Shown here: positions 1-6,794 of the stretch, piece by piece | How the letters are laid out: the number at the start of each line of letters is the position of its first letter | Position numbering within the stretch: the first letter of the stretch is position 1 | From: JACPAP01 sp035287045 | GTDB lineage: Bacteria > Gemmatimonadota > Gemmatimonadetes > Gemmatimonadales > GWC2-71-9 | Direction: 5' to 3' | DNA: 17,368 nt | Assembly (NCBI GenBank): GCA_035287045.1 | Contig: DATECF010000182.1 | Span: 1-17,368 of the forward strand | Position numbers and translations under genes: made by a program | The notes under the pieces: generated by a model | Databases searched by the model: none | The model's input: the letters and a program-made list of their open reading frames with translations, nothing else | What the model was told of the DNA's origin: nothing

Positions 1-1
1 G

Positions 2-637
2 CGGGTGGCGAGGGCGGACACGGCGGCTGGGGCCGGGCGGGTTGAGCTGAGGGCGCAGGGGTCCGGAACCACGCAAGTCGAGTTGGATGCGGCCGGCGTG
101 AGAGAGTCCTTTTCCACCCGGGTTCTGCTTCCGGTGGCGGCTGGCGGGGGGATGCTGGCCGTACGGCTTGGCTACACCACGTTCGACTACGGCTTCCTCG
201 AGCTTGCGCTCCAGGGGCGCCCGGGACCGATCGGCGAGGTCGCGTTTGGTTGGAGCGTGGGTGGATTGCGCGTTGCCATGGGCGTGACCGTCGCCAAGTT
301 GAGGCTGGACACCGGGACGGTGAAGGCCTCCACGCAGTTGGCCCACGGTTCGCTGCGGGTGGAGTACTCCATGTTGTCTAGGGGGTCAGTCCGTCCGGTG
401 GTGACGCTCGGCGCCGGTCAGTACCAGACCCGGGCCACAGACCTTGGCGGACTCGGCCGACACAGCAACCGATTCTGGCTGGCGGGCGGTGGGCTGGACT
501 TTCCGATGCGGCCGGGGATGACTGTTGAGCTGCGGGCGGCAAGCCATCAACTGCTTCAATCGAGGACCCAGTATGCGGAAGCCGGGAAGGTCGGCGCGCT
601 TACTGCGGTGACACTGGGCTTCCGATTCGGCAGTTGA
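2..637 (+). CDS. Outer-membrane beta-barrel-like protein, 5'-truncated by window edge
   Basis: The reading frame is open to the left edge and no signal peptide is visible, so the gene almost certainly begins upstream; a GTG at 5 is the first possible start inside the window. The roughly 210 visible residues alternate polar and hydrophobic residues in short runs separated by Gly/Asn/Asp-rich turns, as expected for transmembrane beta strands. The protein ends in LGFRFGS, resembling the C-terminal beta-signal (aromatic near the end) that the BAM complex recognises. No enzyme motif is seen. It converges on the exopolysaccharide kinase gene with only 16 bases between the stops and no obvious terminator hairpin there. 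A role as an outer-membrane component of a nearby polysaccharide locus is possible but is inference from position only. It could equally be an unrelated small porin-like or OmpW/OmpA-like barrel. Confidence 0.6.
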   Translation, partial: RVARADTAAGAGRVELRAQGSGTTQVELDAAGVRESFSTRVLLPVAAGGGMLAVRLGYTTFDYGFLELALQGRPGPIGEVAFGWSVGGLRVAMGVTVAKLRLDTGTVKASTQLAHGSLRVEYSMLSRGSVRPVVTLGAGQYQTRATDLGGLGRHSNRFWLAGGGLDFPMRPGMTVELRAASHQLLQSRTQYAEAGKVGALTAVTLGFRFGS

Positions 638-653
638 GCAGTTCCGACCCGGG

Positions 654-3011
654 CTATCCCTGCCGGCGGCCCAACATCCTGGTGAACTGCTTGAAACGGT
701 TGTCGGCCTTGGGTCGATAGGCCTCGTAGTAGGCGTACCGCCGATAGGCGCCCGTCGCTGGTGCCCGGTTCAGCAGGACTCCCAATACTGATCCCTTCAC
801 CAGGCTCAGCTGCTCCACGGCATGCACCAGCGCCTGCCGGTGGGTCTGGTTCACGCAGGCGACCACCAGGGTGCCGTCCACCACCGGCGCGATCACGGTG
901 GCGTCGGCCACGCTCAGGACCGGCGGCGAATCGATGATCACCGTCTCGAAGTGCTCGCGAGCATAGGTCAGGAATCGCGCGAACGCCTCGCTGCCGAGTA
1001 GCTCGGCGGGGTTGGGCGAGACGGTTCCGGCGGGCAAGACGCTCAGGTTGTGCGGGGTCAGGGCGCGAATGGCGTCTCCCGCCTCCGCCTCGCCCACCAG
1101 CACATCGCTCAGGCCGGGCTCGCGCTCCATGGGCAGGAGGCGATGCACCACCGGACGGCGCAGGTCGGCGTCCACCAGCAGCACCCTGGCGGTCTGCTGG
1201 CGGATGGCCAGGGCGAGATTGGCCGCCACCAGGCTCTTGCCCTCGCCGGGACCCGGGCTGGTCACCGCGATCACCTGCGGGCGATCCGCGCGCACGAACC
1301 GGAGTGTGGTCCGGATCATCCGGAAGGATTCGACACCGGGACCGCTGGGGTCTATGGCCGCGGGGCCGGCTCCCCCGCGCGGATGGGGCCGGAGCTTCAA
1401 CTCCGGTACGATACCGATGATCGGCAGCCCCACCACTGATTCCGCGTCCCAGGGATAGCGCACCGTGGCGTCGAGGTACTCGAGCCCGAAGGCGGCCCCT
1501 ACACCCAGCGCGAATCCCACCAGAAGTCCAAAAAAGAGCCGGCTGCTGCCCGGCATCGGGTCCGGACCCGCCGGGGGAACCGCCGGATCCACCACCTCCA
1601 CGCCCCCGGATCCGCCGGACTCGGGGATCAGCGCCTCGTAGAATTTCTCCACCAGGACGTCCGCGATGCGCTGAACCGCGTCCACCCGCTGCTGAAGGCG
1701 TTGGAAGATCATCGCCTGCTCGGGCAGCTCCCCCACCCGCTGCTGCAGCTCCCGCTGGCGGGCTTCGGCCGCGGTGCGCCTGGTCCGGAGCAGGGTCAGC
1801 GATTCCTCGGTGATGCCCAGCGCTTCCGCCTTGCTGGCCGCGATCAGGGAATCCAGCACCTGCACCTGCGGGCCCTGCGGCGTGAAGCCGTAACGTGAGG
1901 CCGTCAGTCGCTGGCGCTCGGTTTCCAGCTCCTGGAGGCGGTCGTACAGGGCCTGCGCGCCCGGTAGGATCTCGCCCCCCAGCGCCACCAGGCGGCGGAA
2001 GGCTTCGTTGCCGGCGCCTTCGGTACGGAGCGACAGCACCACCGCGGTGAGCAGGCTCTCCCGGAACCGTAGGCTGCGCAGGTCGTTTTGCGCGTCCAGC
2101 AACGCGGCCGCCACGGCCTGTCCCTCCAGCCGAGGATCCAGGGAGCGGGACTGCCGCTGGTAATCGAGGAGCGCCTCTTGCGCCGTGGTCATGGAGTCCG
2201 CCAGCGCGGCGAGCTGCTGTGCAATGACCTCACGGCGGTGAGCCGCACCGGCTTTCTCCTGGCCGGCACTGTGCTGCTGGTACGCCGCGGCCAGCGTGTT
2301 CAGCACGGCGGCCGCGAGGTCCGGATCCGGTGTCGTGTAGCGGGCCCGGATCAAGGTGGTTCCCTGGACATGCCGCACGTCCAGGGCGCTCCGCAACCCC
2401 CGGAGCGCTTCATCATCGCTCACCAGGAAGAACGGAACCGCTTCCTGAGGCAGCGCGGGCGCCAGCCCGATGCTGATTCCGGGGCCGTCCAGTTGCCCGT
2501 TGCGCGGCGCGGTTGCGAGCACCTGTCCGACCGCGCTCCGCAGGACCACGCTGTCACCTACCGGCGCCAGCGCGTACGAGCCCGACGGCACGTCCGGTGC
2601 AAGGCGGACGGACGTGATGATCTGGCCGCGCGGAATGCGCGGGTCTTCCAGCCGGAAGCGCAGACCGGCGGAGTCCACCACCGCGGCCAATACGGAGCGG
2701 CTCTTGAGGATCTCCAGCTCCGACGCGATGAAGCCATCGAGCGTGGGGGCTCCCGGGACCACGGCCGGGGCGCCCGCCAGCGGCCGCAAGTCTCCGCGGT
2801 GCCTTTGGAGCAATACCTGGGCGCTGTAGTGGGGAATGTCGCGGCGTAGCTGCCACCAGCTGGCGGCCCCGATGACCACCACGACGGCGGCGACGGCGAC
2901 CCAGCGGCGGCGCAGCACGTCCAGGAACTCCGCCAGCCCCACCGGCGGAGCTCCGGCGGGGCGACCCGCGCGGGCGGACCCGTTGGCCGGACGCCGGTCA
3001 GGTTCCGGCAT
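654..3011 (-). CDS. Polysaccharide chain-length regulator fused to BY-type tyrosine autokinase (Wzc-like)
   Basis: The 785-residue protein joins a Wzz-type copolymerase to a bacterial tyrosine kinase, the architecture of Wzc/EpsB proteins that control export and chain length of exo- or capsular polysaccharide at the inner membrane. A Wzz domain with a first membrane helix lies at about residues 36-52. A long periplasmic region follows, with coiled-coil-like stretches rich in Glu, Gln, Arg and Leu at about 250-460. A second membrane helix (LFFGLLVGFALGVGAAFGL) lies near 490-510. The kinase follows: Walker A GPGEGKS at about 585-592, Walker A' LLVDADLRRP, Walker B VIIDSPPV, and a C-terminal tyrosine cluster (YRRYAYYEAY) of the kind that is autophosphorylated in trans. 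All key motifs are intact. The ATG at 3011 fits the N terminus, but no strong ribosome site precedes it. It is transcribed away from the tRNA genes. Polysaccharide partner genes would lie to the left, outside the window. Confidence 0.93.
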   Translation of the reverse strand: MPEPDRRPANGSARAGRPAGAPPVGLAEFLDVLRRRWVAVAAVVVVIGAASWWQLRRDIPHYSAQVLLQRHRGDLRPLAGAPAVVPGAPTLDGFIASELEILKSRSVLAAVVDSAGLRFRLEDPRIPRGQIITSVRLAPDVPSGSYALAPVGDSVVLRSAVGQVLATAPRNGQLDGPGISIGLAPALPQEAVPFFLVSDDEALRGLRSALDVRHVQGTTLIRARYTTPDPDLAAAVLNTLAAAYQQHSAGQEKAGAAHRREVIAQQLAALADSMTTAQEALLDYQRQSRSLDPRLEGQAVAAALLDAQNDLRSLRFRESLLTAVVLSLRTEGAGNEAFRRLVALGGEILPGAQALYDRLQELETERQRLTASRYGFTPQGPQVQVLDSLIAASKAEALGITEESLTLLRTRRTAAEARQRELQQRVGELPEQAMIFQRLQQRVDAVQRIADVLVEKFYEALIPESGGSGGVEVVDPAVPPAGPDPMPGSSRLFFGLLVGFALGVGAAFGLEYLDATVRYPWDAESVVGLPIIGIVPELKLRPHPRGGAGPAAIDPSGPGVESFRMIRTTLRFVRADRPQVIAVTSPGPGEGKSLVAANLALAIRQQTARVLLVDADLRRPVVHRLLPMEREPGLSDVLVGEAEAGDAIRALTPHNLSVLPAGTVSPNPAELLGSEAFARFLTYAREHFETVIIDSPPVLSVADATVIAPVVDGTLVVACVNQTHRQALVHAVEQLSLVKGSVLGVLLNRAPATGAYRRYAYYEAYRPKADNRFKQFTRMLGRRQG

Positions 3012-3129
3012 CTGGGGCTGGAGTGCTCTTCATAGTCTGGGCCTCAGCTTGCGCAACCACAGGTCTGTGAGGGAGACGGCTCACGCCGCCAACCTACGCG
3101 GGCCGGTTCCGACCCACAAGCGGCCACGG

Positions 3130-3158
3130 TTGAAATGACGTTCGCGAGGGGGCATATT
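3130..3158 (+). promoter_or_regulatory. Sigma70-type promoter of the tRNA pair
   Basis: TTGAAA (3130-3135) is separated by 17 bases from CATATT (3153-3158), giving 5/6 and 4/6 matches to the housekeeping -35 and -10 boxes at ideal spacing. The -10 box ends 12 bases before the first base of tRNA-Ile2, so initiation about 6-8 bases downstream would leave a very short leader for RNase P to remove. It is the best promoter-like match I noticed in the window. Confidence 0.6.
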
Positions 3159-3170
3159 CCGTTGTCTGAG

Positions 3171-3244
3171 GGGCCCTTAGCTCAGGTGGTTAGAGCAGCG
3201 GACTCATAATCCGTAGGTCGCAGGTTCAAATCCTGCAGGGCCCA
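3171..3244 (+). tRNA. tRNA-Ile2 (CAT anticodon, expected lysidine at C34)
   Basis: A complete cloverleaf can be folded by hand: acceptor GGGCCCT/AGGGCCC (7 perfect pairs), D arm GCTC/GAGC, anticodon stem GCGGA/TCCGT with loop CTCATAA (anticodon CAT, 3205-3207), T arm GCAGG/CCTGC with loop TTCAAAT, and discriminator A at 3244. CAT could mean elongator Met or Ile2. The acceptor carries C4-G69 and C5-G68, the G27-U43 wobble matches E. coli ileX, and the body resembles ileX much more than metT; these are features associated with TilS recognition. It would then decode AUA after lysidine modification. No CCA is encoded. It shares the upstream promoter with tRNA-Val 70 bases downstream. The Ile2 identity is inferred from comparison with remembered E. 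coli sequences; the tRNA itself is certain. Confidence 0.93.
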
Positions 3245-3249
3245 CGGGA

Positions 3250-3310
3250 CCGCAGATTACGCAGATGCCGCCGCGCGCGCGGTGACGTGCGTCATCTGGG
3301 CAATCTGCGG
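3250..3310. repeat. Inverted-repeat element in the tRNA spacer (sister of the 29-nt family)
   Basis: The arms at 3250-3267 and 3293-3310 are 18 nt and pair at 16 of 18 positions around a 25-nt GC-rich loop containing alternating CG. The arm starts CCGCAGATT and continues ACGCAGATG. Like the 29-nt repeats elsewhere in the window it is built on 9-nt units of the form NNCGCAGAN, here with GCAGAT instead of GCAGAG. It fills nearly the whole spacer between the two tRNA genes and would form a strong hairpin in the primary transcript. Confidence 0.75.
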
Positions 3311-3314
3311 CTAC

Positions 3315-3388
3315 GGGTGGTTAGCTCAGCTGGTTAGAGCGCCGGTCTCACATACCGGAGGTCACTGGTTCGAGTCCAGTACCGCCCA
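3315..3388 (+). tRNA. tRNA-Val (CAC)
   Basis: The cloverleaf folds cleanly: acceptor GGGTGGT/ACCGCCC (one T-G wobble), D arm GCTC/GAGC, anticodon stem CCGGT/ACCGG with loop CTCACAT (anticodon CAC, 3349-3351, reading GUG), T arm ACTGG/CCAGT with loop TTCGAGT, and discriminator A at 3388. No CCA is encoded, so a CCA-adding enzyme must finish it. It is the second member of a two-tRNA unit; the alkD-like gene begins about 66 bases downstream with no clear terminator between. Confidence 0.96.
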
Positions 3389-3454
3389 TCGTTGCGCTTG
3401 AGGCCCTACGGTTCGCCGCGGGCCCGGCGTTGCCGGTACACCCTTTCCCTGACC

Positions 3455-4216
3455 ATGGTTCGCTCATTGGCTCCCAACCCGCGGCAACTGGCGGCGGACG
3501 CACGGAAGCAGCTTCGCTCCGCGGCCGCGCACTGGCCACCTCGCCGGGCAACGCAGTTCTTCAAGCCCGACGAAGACGTGTACACCATTGGCCTCTCGGC
3601 GCCCAAGCTGCGCAAGATCGAGGGCCGCCTGTACGGCCTGGTGCGCGCCTCCTGGGGCTCCGCCGAGGCGGTCCAGTTCGCCGACGCGTTGCTTGGGGAA
3701 CGCCACCACGAGGGCCGCTCGCTGGGCCTCATGATGCTGGCCCGCTTTGCCAAGGACTTCGAGGCGGACCTCTTCAACCAGGCGCACGACTGGCTGGTCG
3801 CCGATCTGTGCGACAACTGGGCGCTCACGGACCTCATAGGTACCAAGGTGCTGGCGCCCTTGCTCCAGAAGTTTCCGGCGCTGGCCGAGCGGCTCAAGGC
3901 GTGGACCGGCTCCCGCAACCTGTGGCTGCGGCGCTCGGCGCTGGTGGCCCTGGTGCCCCTGGCGCGGCAAGGGCAGCAGCTGGCCCTCGCTTATAGCATC
4001 GTCACCAAGCTGCAACCGGATAAGTCGGATTTGATCCAGAAAGCGGCCGGCTGGCTGCTGCGCGAGTGCGGCAGCACCAATCCGCGCCGGCTGGCGACCT
4101 ACCTGATGGCGCACGGGCCCAAGGTGCCCCGGACCACGCTGCGCTATGCCATCGAGCACTTTCCCCAGGCCCAACGCGACGACTTGATGGAGCGGACCAA
4201 GCCGGCCGGCGTGTGA
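3455..4216 (+). CDS. AlkD-like DNA glycosylase (DNA alkylation repair, HEAT-like repeats)
   Basis: The 253-residue protein belongs to the AlkC/AlkD superfamily, which removes alkylated purines using a curved array of HEAT-like helical repeats. The residues that matter in Bacillus cereus AlkD (Trp109, Asp113, Arg148, Trp187) appear to be conserved. Trp122 and Asp126 lie in the CDNWALTD motif with the same spacing, Arg159/Arg160 in WLRRSAL, and Trp200 in KAAGWLLREC. The frame can be extended upstream to a TTG only four bases after tRNA-Val, but those 21 codons look non-coding (Arg-rich, no family similarity), so the ATG at 3455 is chosen. The stop overlaps the asparaginase GTG by four bases, so the two are probably translated in a coupled manner. 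Activity on specific lesions cannot be read from sequence. Confidence 0.9.
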   Translation: MVRSLAPNPRQLAADARKQLRSAAAHWPPRRATQFFKPDEDVYTIGLSAPKLRKIEGRLYGLVRASWGSAEAVQFADALLGERHHEGRSLGLMMLARFAKDFEADLFNQAHDWLVADLCDNWALTDLIGTKVLAPLLQKFPALAERLKAWTGSRNLWLRRSALVALVPLARQGQQLALAYSIVTKLQPDKSDLIQKAAGWLLRECGSTNPRRLATYLMAHGPKVPRTTLRYAIEHFPQAQRDDLMERTKPAGV

Positions 4217-5244
4217 CCCCAAGCGGAACGCTGCGCGTCGAAGCGATGCGCGGCGACATCATTGAGTCGGTGCACCGCGTGTCCGTGGCGGTGGTGTCTC
4301 CGGAAGGCGACCTCCGGGTCCGCGCCGGCGACCCGGACTGCGTCACGTTCCTTCGCTCCGCCGCCAAGCCGTTTCAGGCCCTTCCCATCCTGGACGACGG
4401 CGCCGCCGAGCGCTTCGCCATTACCGACGAAGAGCTGGCCCTCATGTGCGGATCCCATAACTCCGAGCCGGCGCAGGTGGACATGGTCCGGGGCCTCCTC
4501 ACGCGGCTGGGCCTGGATGAGGAGGATCTGGCCTGCGGTCCCCACCGCCCACTTTCGGTGGACATGGCATTGGCCGACACGCGACCTCCAGCGTCCGAAC
4601 GCTTCCAACGGACAGCGGAAAGCGGACAGCGGACAGGCCGCCTGGCGAGCAACTGCTCCGGCAAGCACACCGGGATGCTGGCCCTGGCCCTGCACCACGG
4701 CTGGCCCACGCGGGGCTACCATGAGGCGGACCATCCGGTGCAGCGCCGCTGCCGGCAGGTGCTGGCGCGCTGGGCCGATCTACCGGAAACATCGGTTGGC
4801 GAAGCCGTGGACGGTTGCGGCGTGCTGACGTTCGCCATCCCGTTGCGGTCGCTGGCCCTGGCGTACGCTCGGCTGGGCGTGTCGAACGATCCCGCGCCCC
4901 GGCGGATTGCCCGGGCGATGATGGCGCACCCGCACCTGGTGGCGGGACAAGGACGGCCCTGCACCGCGCTGATGCGCGCCTACCCCGGCCGCGTGCTGGC
5001 CAAGGTGGGGGCCGAAGGGGTGTACGGAGCGGCGCTCCCGGAGCAACGACTTGGCATTGGCCTCAAGGTCGAGGACGGGCACACCTGGGCCTCGGTGGTG
5101 GCTCTCTGGGCGGTGCTGGAGCAGCTGGGCCTGGACCCGCCACCCCGGATCAAGGAGCCCCGGTTCGCGGAGGTGCCAATCCGCAATACCCGAGGGGAGA
5201 CCGTAGGGGCGCTCCGGGCGTCGGGGAAGCTCGCGTTCGTTTGA
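4213..5244 (+). CDS. ansA: L-asparaginase, type II thermolabile (Rhizobium etli-type, zinc-containing)
   Basis: The 343-residue protein has the signatures of the asparaginase II family (Pfam PF06089), which hydrolyses L-asparagine to aspartate and ammonia and is unrelated to the E. coli AnsA/AnsB fold. Visible motifs are RSAAKPFQALP (Ser49, Lys52), CGSHNSE (Ser81), NCSGKHTGM (Cys148, Lys151), VDGCGV (Cys202) and KVGAEGVYG (Lys264). From memory these correspond to the ReAV nucleophile/lysine pairs and the Cys-Lys-Cys zinc site. The offset from ReAV numbering is +1 at Ser81 and +13 at Cys148. About 12 extra residues therefore lie between them, exactly where a tandem heptamer tract (4609-4636) is found. 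The start is the GTG at 4213 overlapping the alkD stop; an ORF extension to 4066 lies inside alkD and is a shadow. The symbol follows common usage. Confidence 0.9.
   Translation: MTPSGTLRVEAMRGDIIESVHRVSVAVVSPEGDLRVRAGDPDCVTFLRSAAKPFQALPILDDGAAERFAITDEELALMCGSHNSEPAQVDMVRGLLTRLGLDEEDLACGPHRPLSVDMALADTRPPASERFQRTAESGQRTGRLASNCSGKHTGMLALALHHGWPTRGYHEADHPVQRRCRQVLARWADLPETSVGEAVDGCGVLTFAIPLRSLALAYARLGVSNDPAPRRIARAMMAHPHLVAGQGRPCTALMRAYPGRVLAKVGAEGVYGAALPEQRLGIGLKVEDGHTWASVVALWAVLEQLGLDPPPRIKEPRFAEVPIRNTRGETVGALRASGKLAFV
4609..4636. repeat. Four tandem heptamers inside the asparaginase gene
   Basis: The tract consists of four back-to-back copies of CGGACAG, the second reading CGGAAAG. It encodes part of the segment ERFQRTAESGQRTG just before the conserved NCSGKH motif. 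The tract is 28 bases, not a multiple of three, so the in-frame expansion must include flanking bases. Low-complexity coding of this kind is absent from the rest of the gene. Confidence 0.8.
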
Positions 5245-5309
5245 TACGTCCCGCGTTCCTTCGGTTCCTAGCGCAGACCCCGCTGCACTCAGTTTCCCGG
5301 TGGGTATTT

Positions 5310-5338
5310 CACCGCGGAGCACGCAGAGGGCGCAGAGA
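5310..5338 (+). repeat. Left inverted arm (29-nt family) of the GxxExxY cassette
   Basis: This copy begins CACCGCGGAG and ends GGCGCAGAGA. It matches the reverse complement of the arm at 5723-5751 at 27 of 29 positions. It consists of 9-nt units ending in GCGGAG or CGCAGAG. Its last A is the A of the ATG of the GxxExxY gene, and its GCAGAG lies where a weak ribosome site would be. Confidence 0.9.
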
Positions 5339-5787
5339 TGAACGTGAACAGAGTGACCGACCAGGTGATCGGGGCGGCGATTGCGGTGCACCGCTTCTTA
5401 GGGCCGGGACTGTTGGAGTCCACGTATGAAGCGTGCTTGGCGCATGAGTTGGTTCAACGCCACTTGCACGTCGAGCGGCAGAAGGCGCTGCCCATCATAT
5501 ACAAGGGCGTGCAGATCGATTGCGGATATCGTCTCGACCTGCTCGTTGAGGACCAGGTGATCGTCGAGCTCAAGGCCGTCAGAAACCTGGAGCCTATCCA
5601 CGAAGCCCAGGTCCTCTCGTATCTCCGGTTATCGGGTTGTCACGTTGGCCTGTTGATCAACTTCCACGTCCGGCGTCTTTCCCATGGCGTAAGGCGCCTC
5701 GTCAGTAGACTCCCCAACCCTTTCTCTGCGCCCTCTGCGTTCTCCGCGGTAGAATCTCCGCCAGGCCAGCGCGGAAAAGTCGGATGA
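5338..5787 (+). CDS. GxxExxY family protein (PD-(D/E)XK nuclease superfamily)
   Basis: The 149-residue protein carries the eponymous motif G24-LL-E27-ST-Y30 (TIGR04256-like). It also has a PD-(D/E)XK-type core: Asp67 in YRLDLLV, then Glu77 and Lys79 in VIVELKAV. The family function is unknown; a nuclease or nucleic-acid-binding role follows from the fold only. Family members are about 125 residues, matching the region up to the GLLINFHVRRLSHGVRRLV segment. The final ~20 residues are translated from the right inverted repeat (FSAPSAFSAV, residues 129-138) and the sequence leading to obgE. The ATG at 5338 is formed with the last base of the left repeat. The stop overlaps the obgE ATG (ATGA), so the gene is translationally tied to an essential neighbour. 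It is probably an acquired gene. Confidence 0.9.
   Translation: MNVNRVTDQVIGAAIAVHRFLGPGLLESTYEACLAHELVQRHLHVERQKALPIIYKGVQIDCGYRLDLLVEDQVIVELKAVRNLEPIHEAQVLSYLRLSGCHVGLLINFHVRRLSHGVRRLVSRLPNPFSAPSAFSAVESPPGQRGKVG
5723..5751 (-). repeat. Right inverted arm (29-nt family) of the GxxExxY cassette
   Basis: This is the reverse-oriented copy, mismatching the left arm only at the outermost base (T for C on the complement) and at position 11. It is read in frame by the C terminus of the GxxExxY gene. Only 32 bases separate it from the obgE start codon, so it may also lie in the leader of any obgE transcript. Confidence 0.9.
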
Positions 5788-6794
5788 CGTTCGTTGACCG
5801 GGCCGTAATCCGCGTGACCGCCGGCACCGGAGGCTCGGGCGCCGAGTCGTTCAGGCGGGAGAAGTTCGTGCCCAAGGGCGGCCCGGACGGCGGTGACGGG
5901 GGCCGGGGCGGCAGCGTGTTCGTGCGCGCCGATCCCCAGCTCACCACCCTGCTCGACTACACCTATCACACCCACTGGAAGGCCCAGCGTGGCGCGCACG
6001 GCAAAGGGGCCAAAAAGACCGGCCGTTCCGCGCCGGACGTGTACCTGCCCGTGCCGCCAGGCACCGAAGTCCAGGACCCCAAGACCGGCGAGCTGCTCGG
6101 CGAGCTGCTCGAGCCGGACGACGTCCTGCTGGTGGCAAGGGGCGGGCGCGGCGGGCGGGGCAACGCCCGGTTCGCTACCCCCACGCACCGAAGCCCGCGC
6201 GAATGGGAGCCCGGCAAAGAAGGCGAGGATCGCGAGATCGAGCTGGTCTTGAAGCTCATCGCGGACGTTGGGCTGTTGGGCGAGCCCAACGCGGGCAAGA
6301 GCACGCTGCTCTCCGTGGTGTCCGCCGCAAGACCGAAGATTGCCGACTATCCGTTCACCACCCTCACGCCCAACCTGGGCATCGTGGGCTTGAGCGATGG
6401 CCGGTCGTTCGCCATGGCGGATATCCCGGGAATCATTGAGGGCGCCCACACCGGGAAGGGGCTGGGCGATCGGTTCCTGCAACACGTCGAGCGCACCCGG
6501 GTCCTGGCGTACCTGGTCCCGGCGGACAGCCCGGATCCCCAGGCCGGGTACGACATGCTGCGCGCGGAGGCCAGGGCCTACGGCGAGACCCTGGCGGACC
6601 GGCCGCACGTGGTGGTGCTCACCAAGTCCGATCTCCTGCCGGCCGGGACGCCGCCACCCGCCGTGACGGCTCCCGAGGCACGAGCCGTGCTCGCCATCTC
6701 GGCGGTGGCGCGGCATGGAGTCACCGAGCTGTGCGAGCGCCTGTGGGCGCTGGTTCAAGAGGCGGTAGCGACGGAGCGGGCCGAGGAACCGTGA
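5784..6794 (+). CDS. obgE: GTPase ObgE/CgtA
   Basis: The 336-residue protein is an Obg-family GTPase that acts in late 50S ribosome assembly and stress signalling. Residues 1-157 form the glycine-rich Obg fold (GTGGSGAESFRREKF, GGPDGGDGGRGG, GGRGGRGNARFAT). The G domain follows with G1 GEPNAGKST (about 167-175), the conserved TT of G2, G3 DIPGIIEGA, G4 TKSD (about 280; NKxD is more usual) and G5 AISA. No C-terminal OCT extension is present, so it is a compact two-domain version. The ATG at 5784 overlaps the GxxExxY stop and is preceded by GGAAAAG. Its own stop overlaps the dprA GTG. Before the cassette arrived, obgE probably followed the asparaginase gene directly. Confidence 0.96.
   Translation: MTFVDRAVIRVTAGTGGSGAESFRREKFVPKGGPDGGDGGRGGSVFVRADPQLTTLLDYTYHTHWKAQRGAHGKGAKKTGRSAPDVYLPVPPGTEVQDPKTGELLGELLEPDDVLLVARGGRGGRGNARFATPTHRSPREWEPGKEGEDREIELVLKLIADVGLLGEPNAGKSTLLSVVSAARPKIADYPFTTLTPNLGIVGLSDGRSFAMADIPGIIEGAHTGKGLGDRFLQHVERTRVLAYLVPADSPDPQAGYDMLRAEARAYGETLADRPHVVVLTKSDLLPAGTPPPAVTAPEARAVLAISAVARHGVTELCERLWALVQEAVATERAEEP

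Larger units (their letters stand above)
5310..5751 (+). mobile_element. Candidate mobile cassette: GxxExxY gene between 29-nt inverted repeats
   Basis: The 442-bp unit is bounded by near-identical inverted arms (5310-5338 and 5723-5751) and contains a single gene for a small PD-(D/E)XK-fold protein. It sits between the asparaginase gene and obgE, in a gene string otherwise joined by 4-base overlaps. Related arms occur elsewhere in the window as a gene-less pair (10092-10175) and a solitary copy (13048-13076), which is how an autonomous element with non-autonomous relatives would look. I see no direct target duplication at its edges and no known transposase, so mobility is inferred from arrangement, not shown. 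Confidence 0.5.

Noticed and set aside
638..653. Bidirectional terminator between the converging barrel and kinase genes
   Set aside because: The 16-base gap contains no inverted repeat or T run.
3012..3129. Promoter for the tyrosine kinase gene on the minus strand
   Set aside because: TTGCGC and TATGAA at 16-base spacing are present, but they lie so close to the start codon that almost no leader would remain; the match is no better than chance.
3392..3454. Longer start for the AlkD-like gene, beginning four bases after tRNA-Val
   Set aside because: It would use TTG, and the added 21 residues are Arg-rich with no family similarity; the ATG at 3455 fits.
5640..6758. Long minus-strand open frame opposite obgE (372 codons)
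   Set aside because: It is the antisense of a clearly conserved gene in GC-rich DNA; the protein is low-complexity and resembles no family. Similar long shadows opposite mutS2, dnaG, dprA and dnaJ were dismissed for the same reason.
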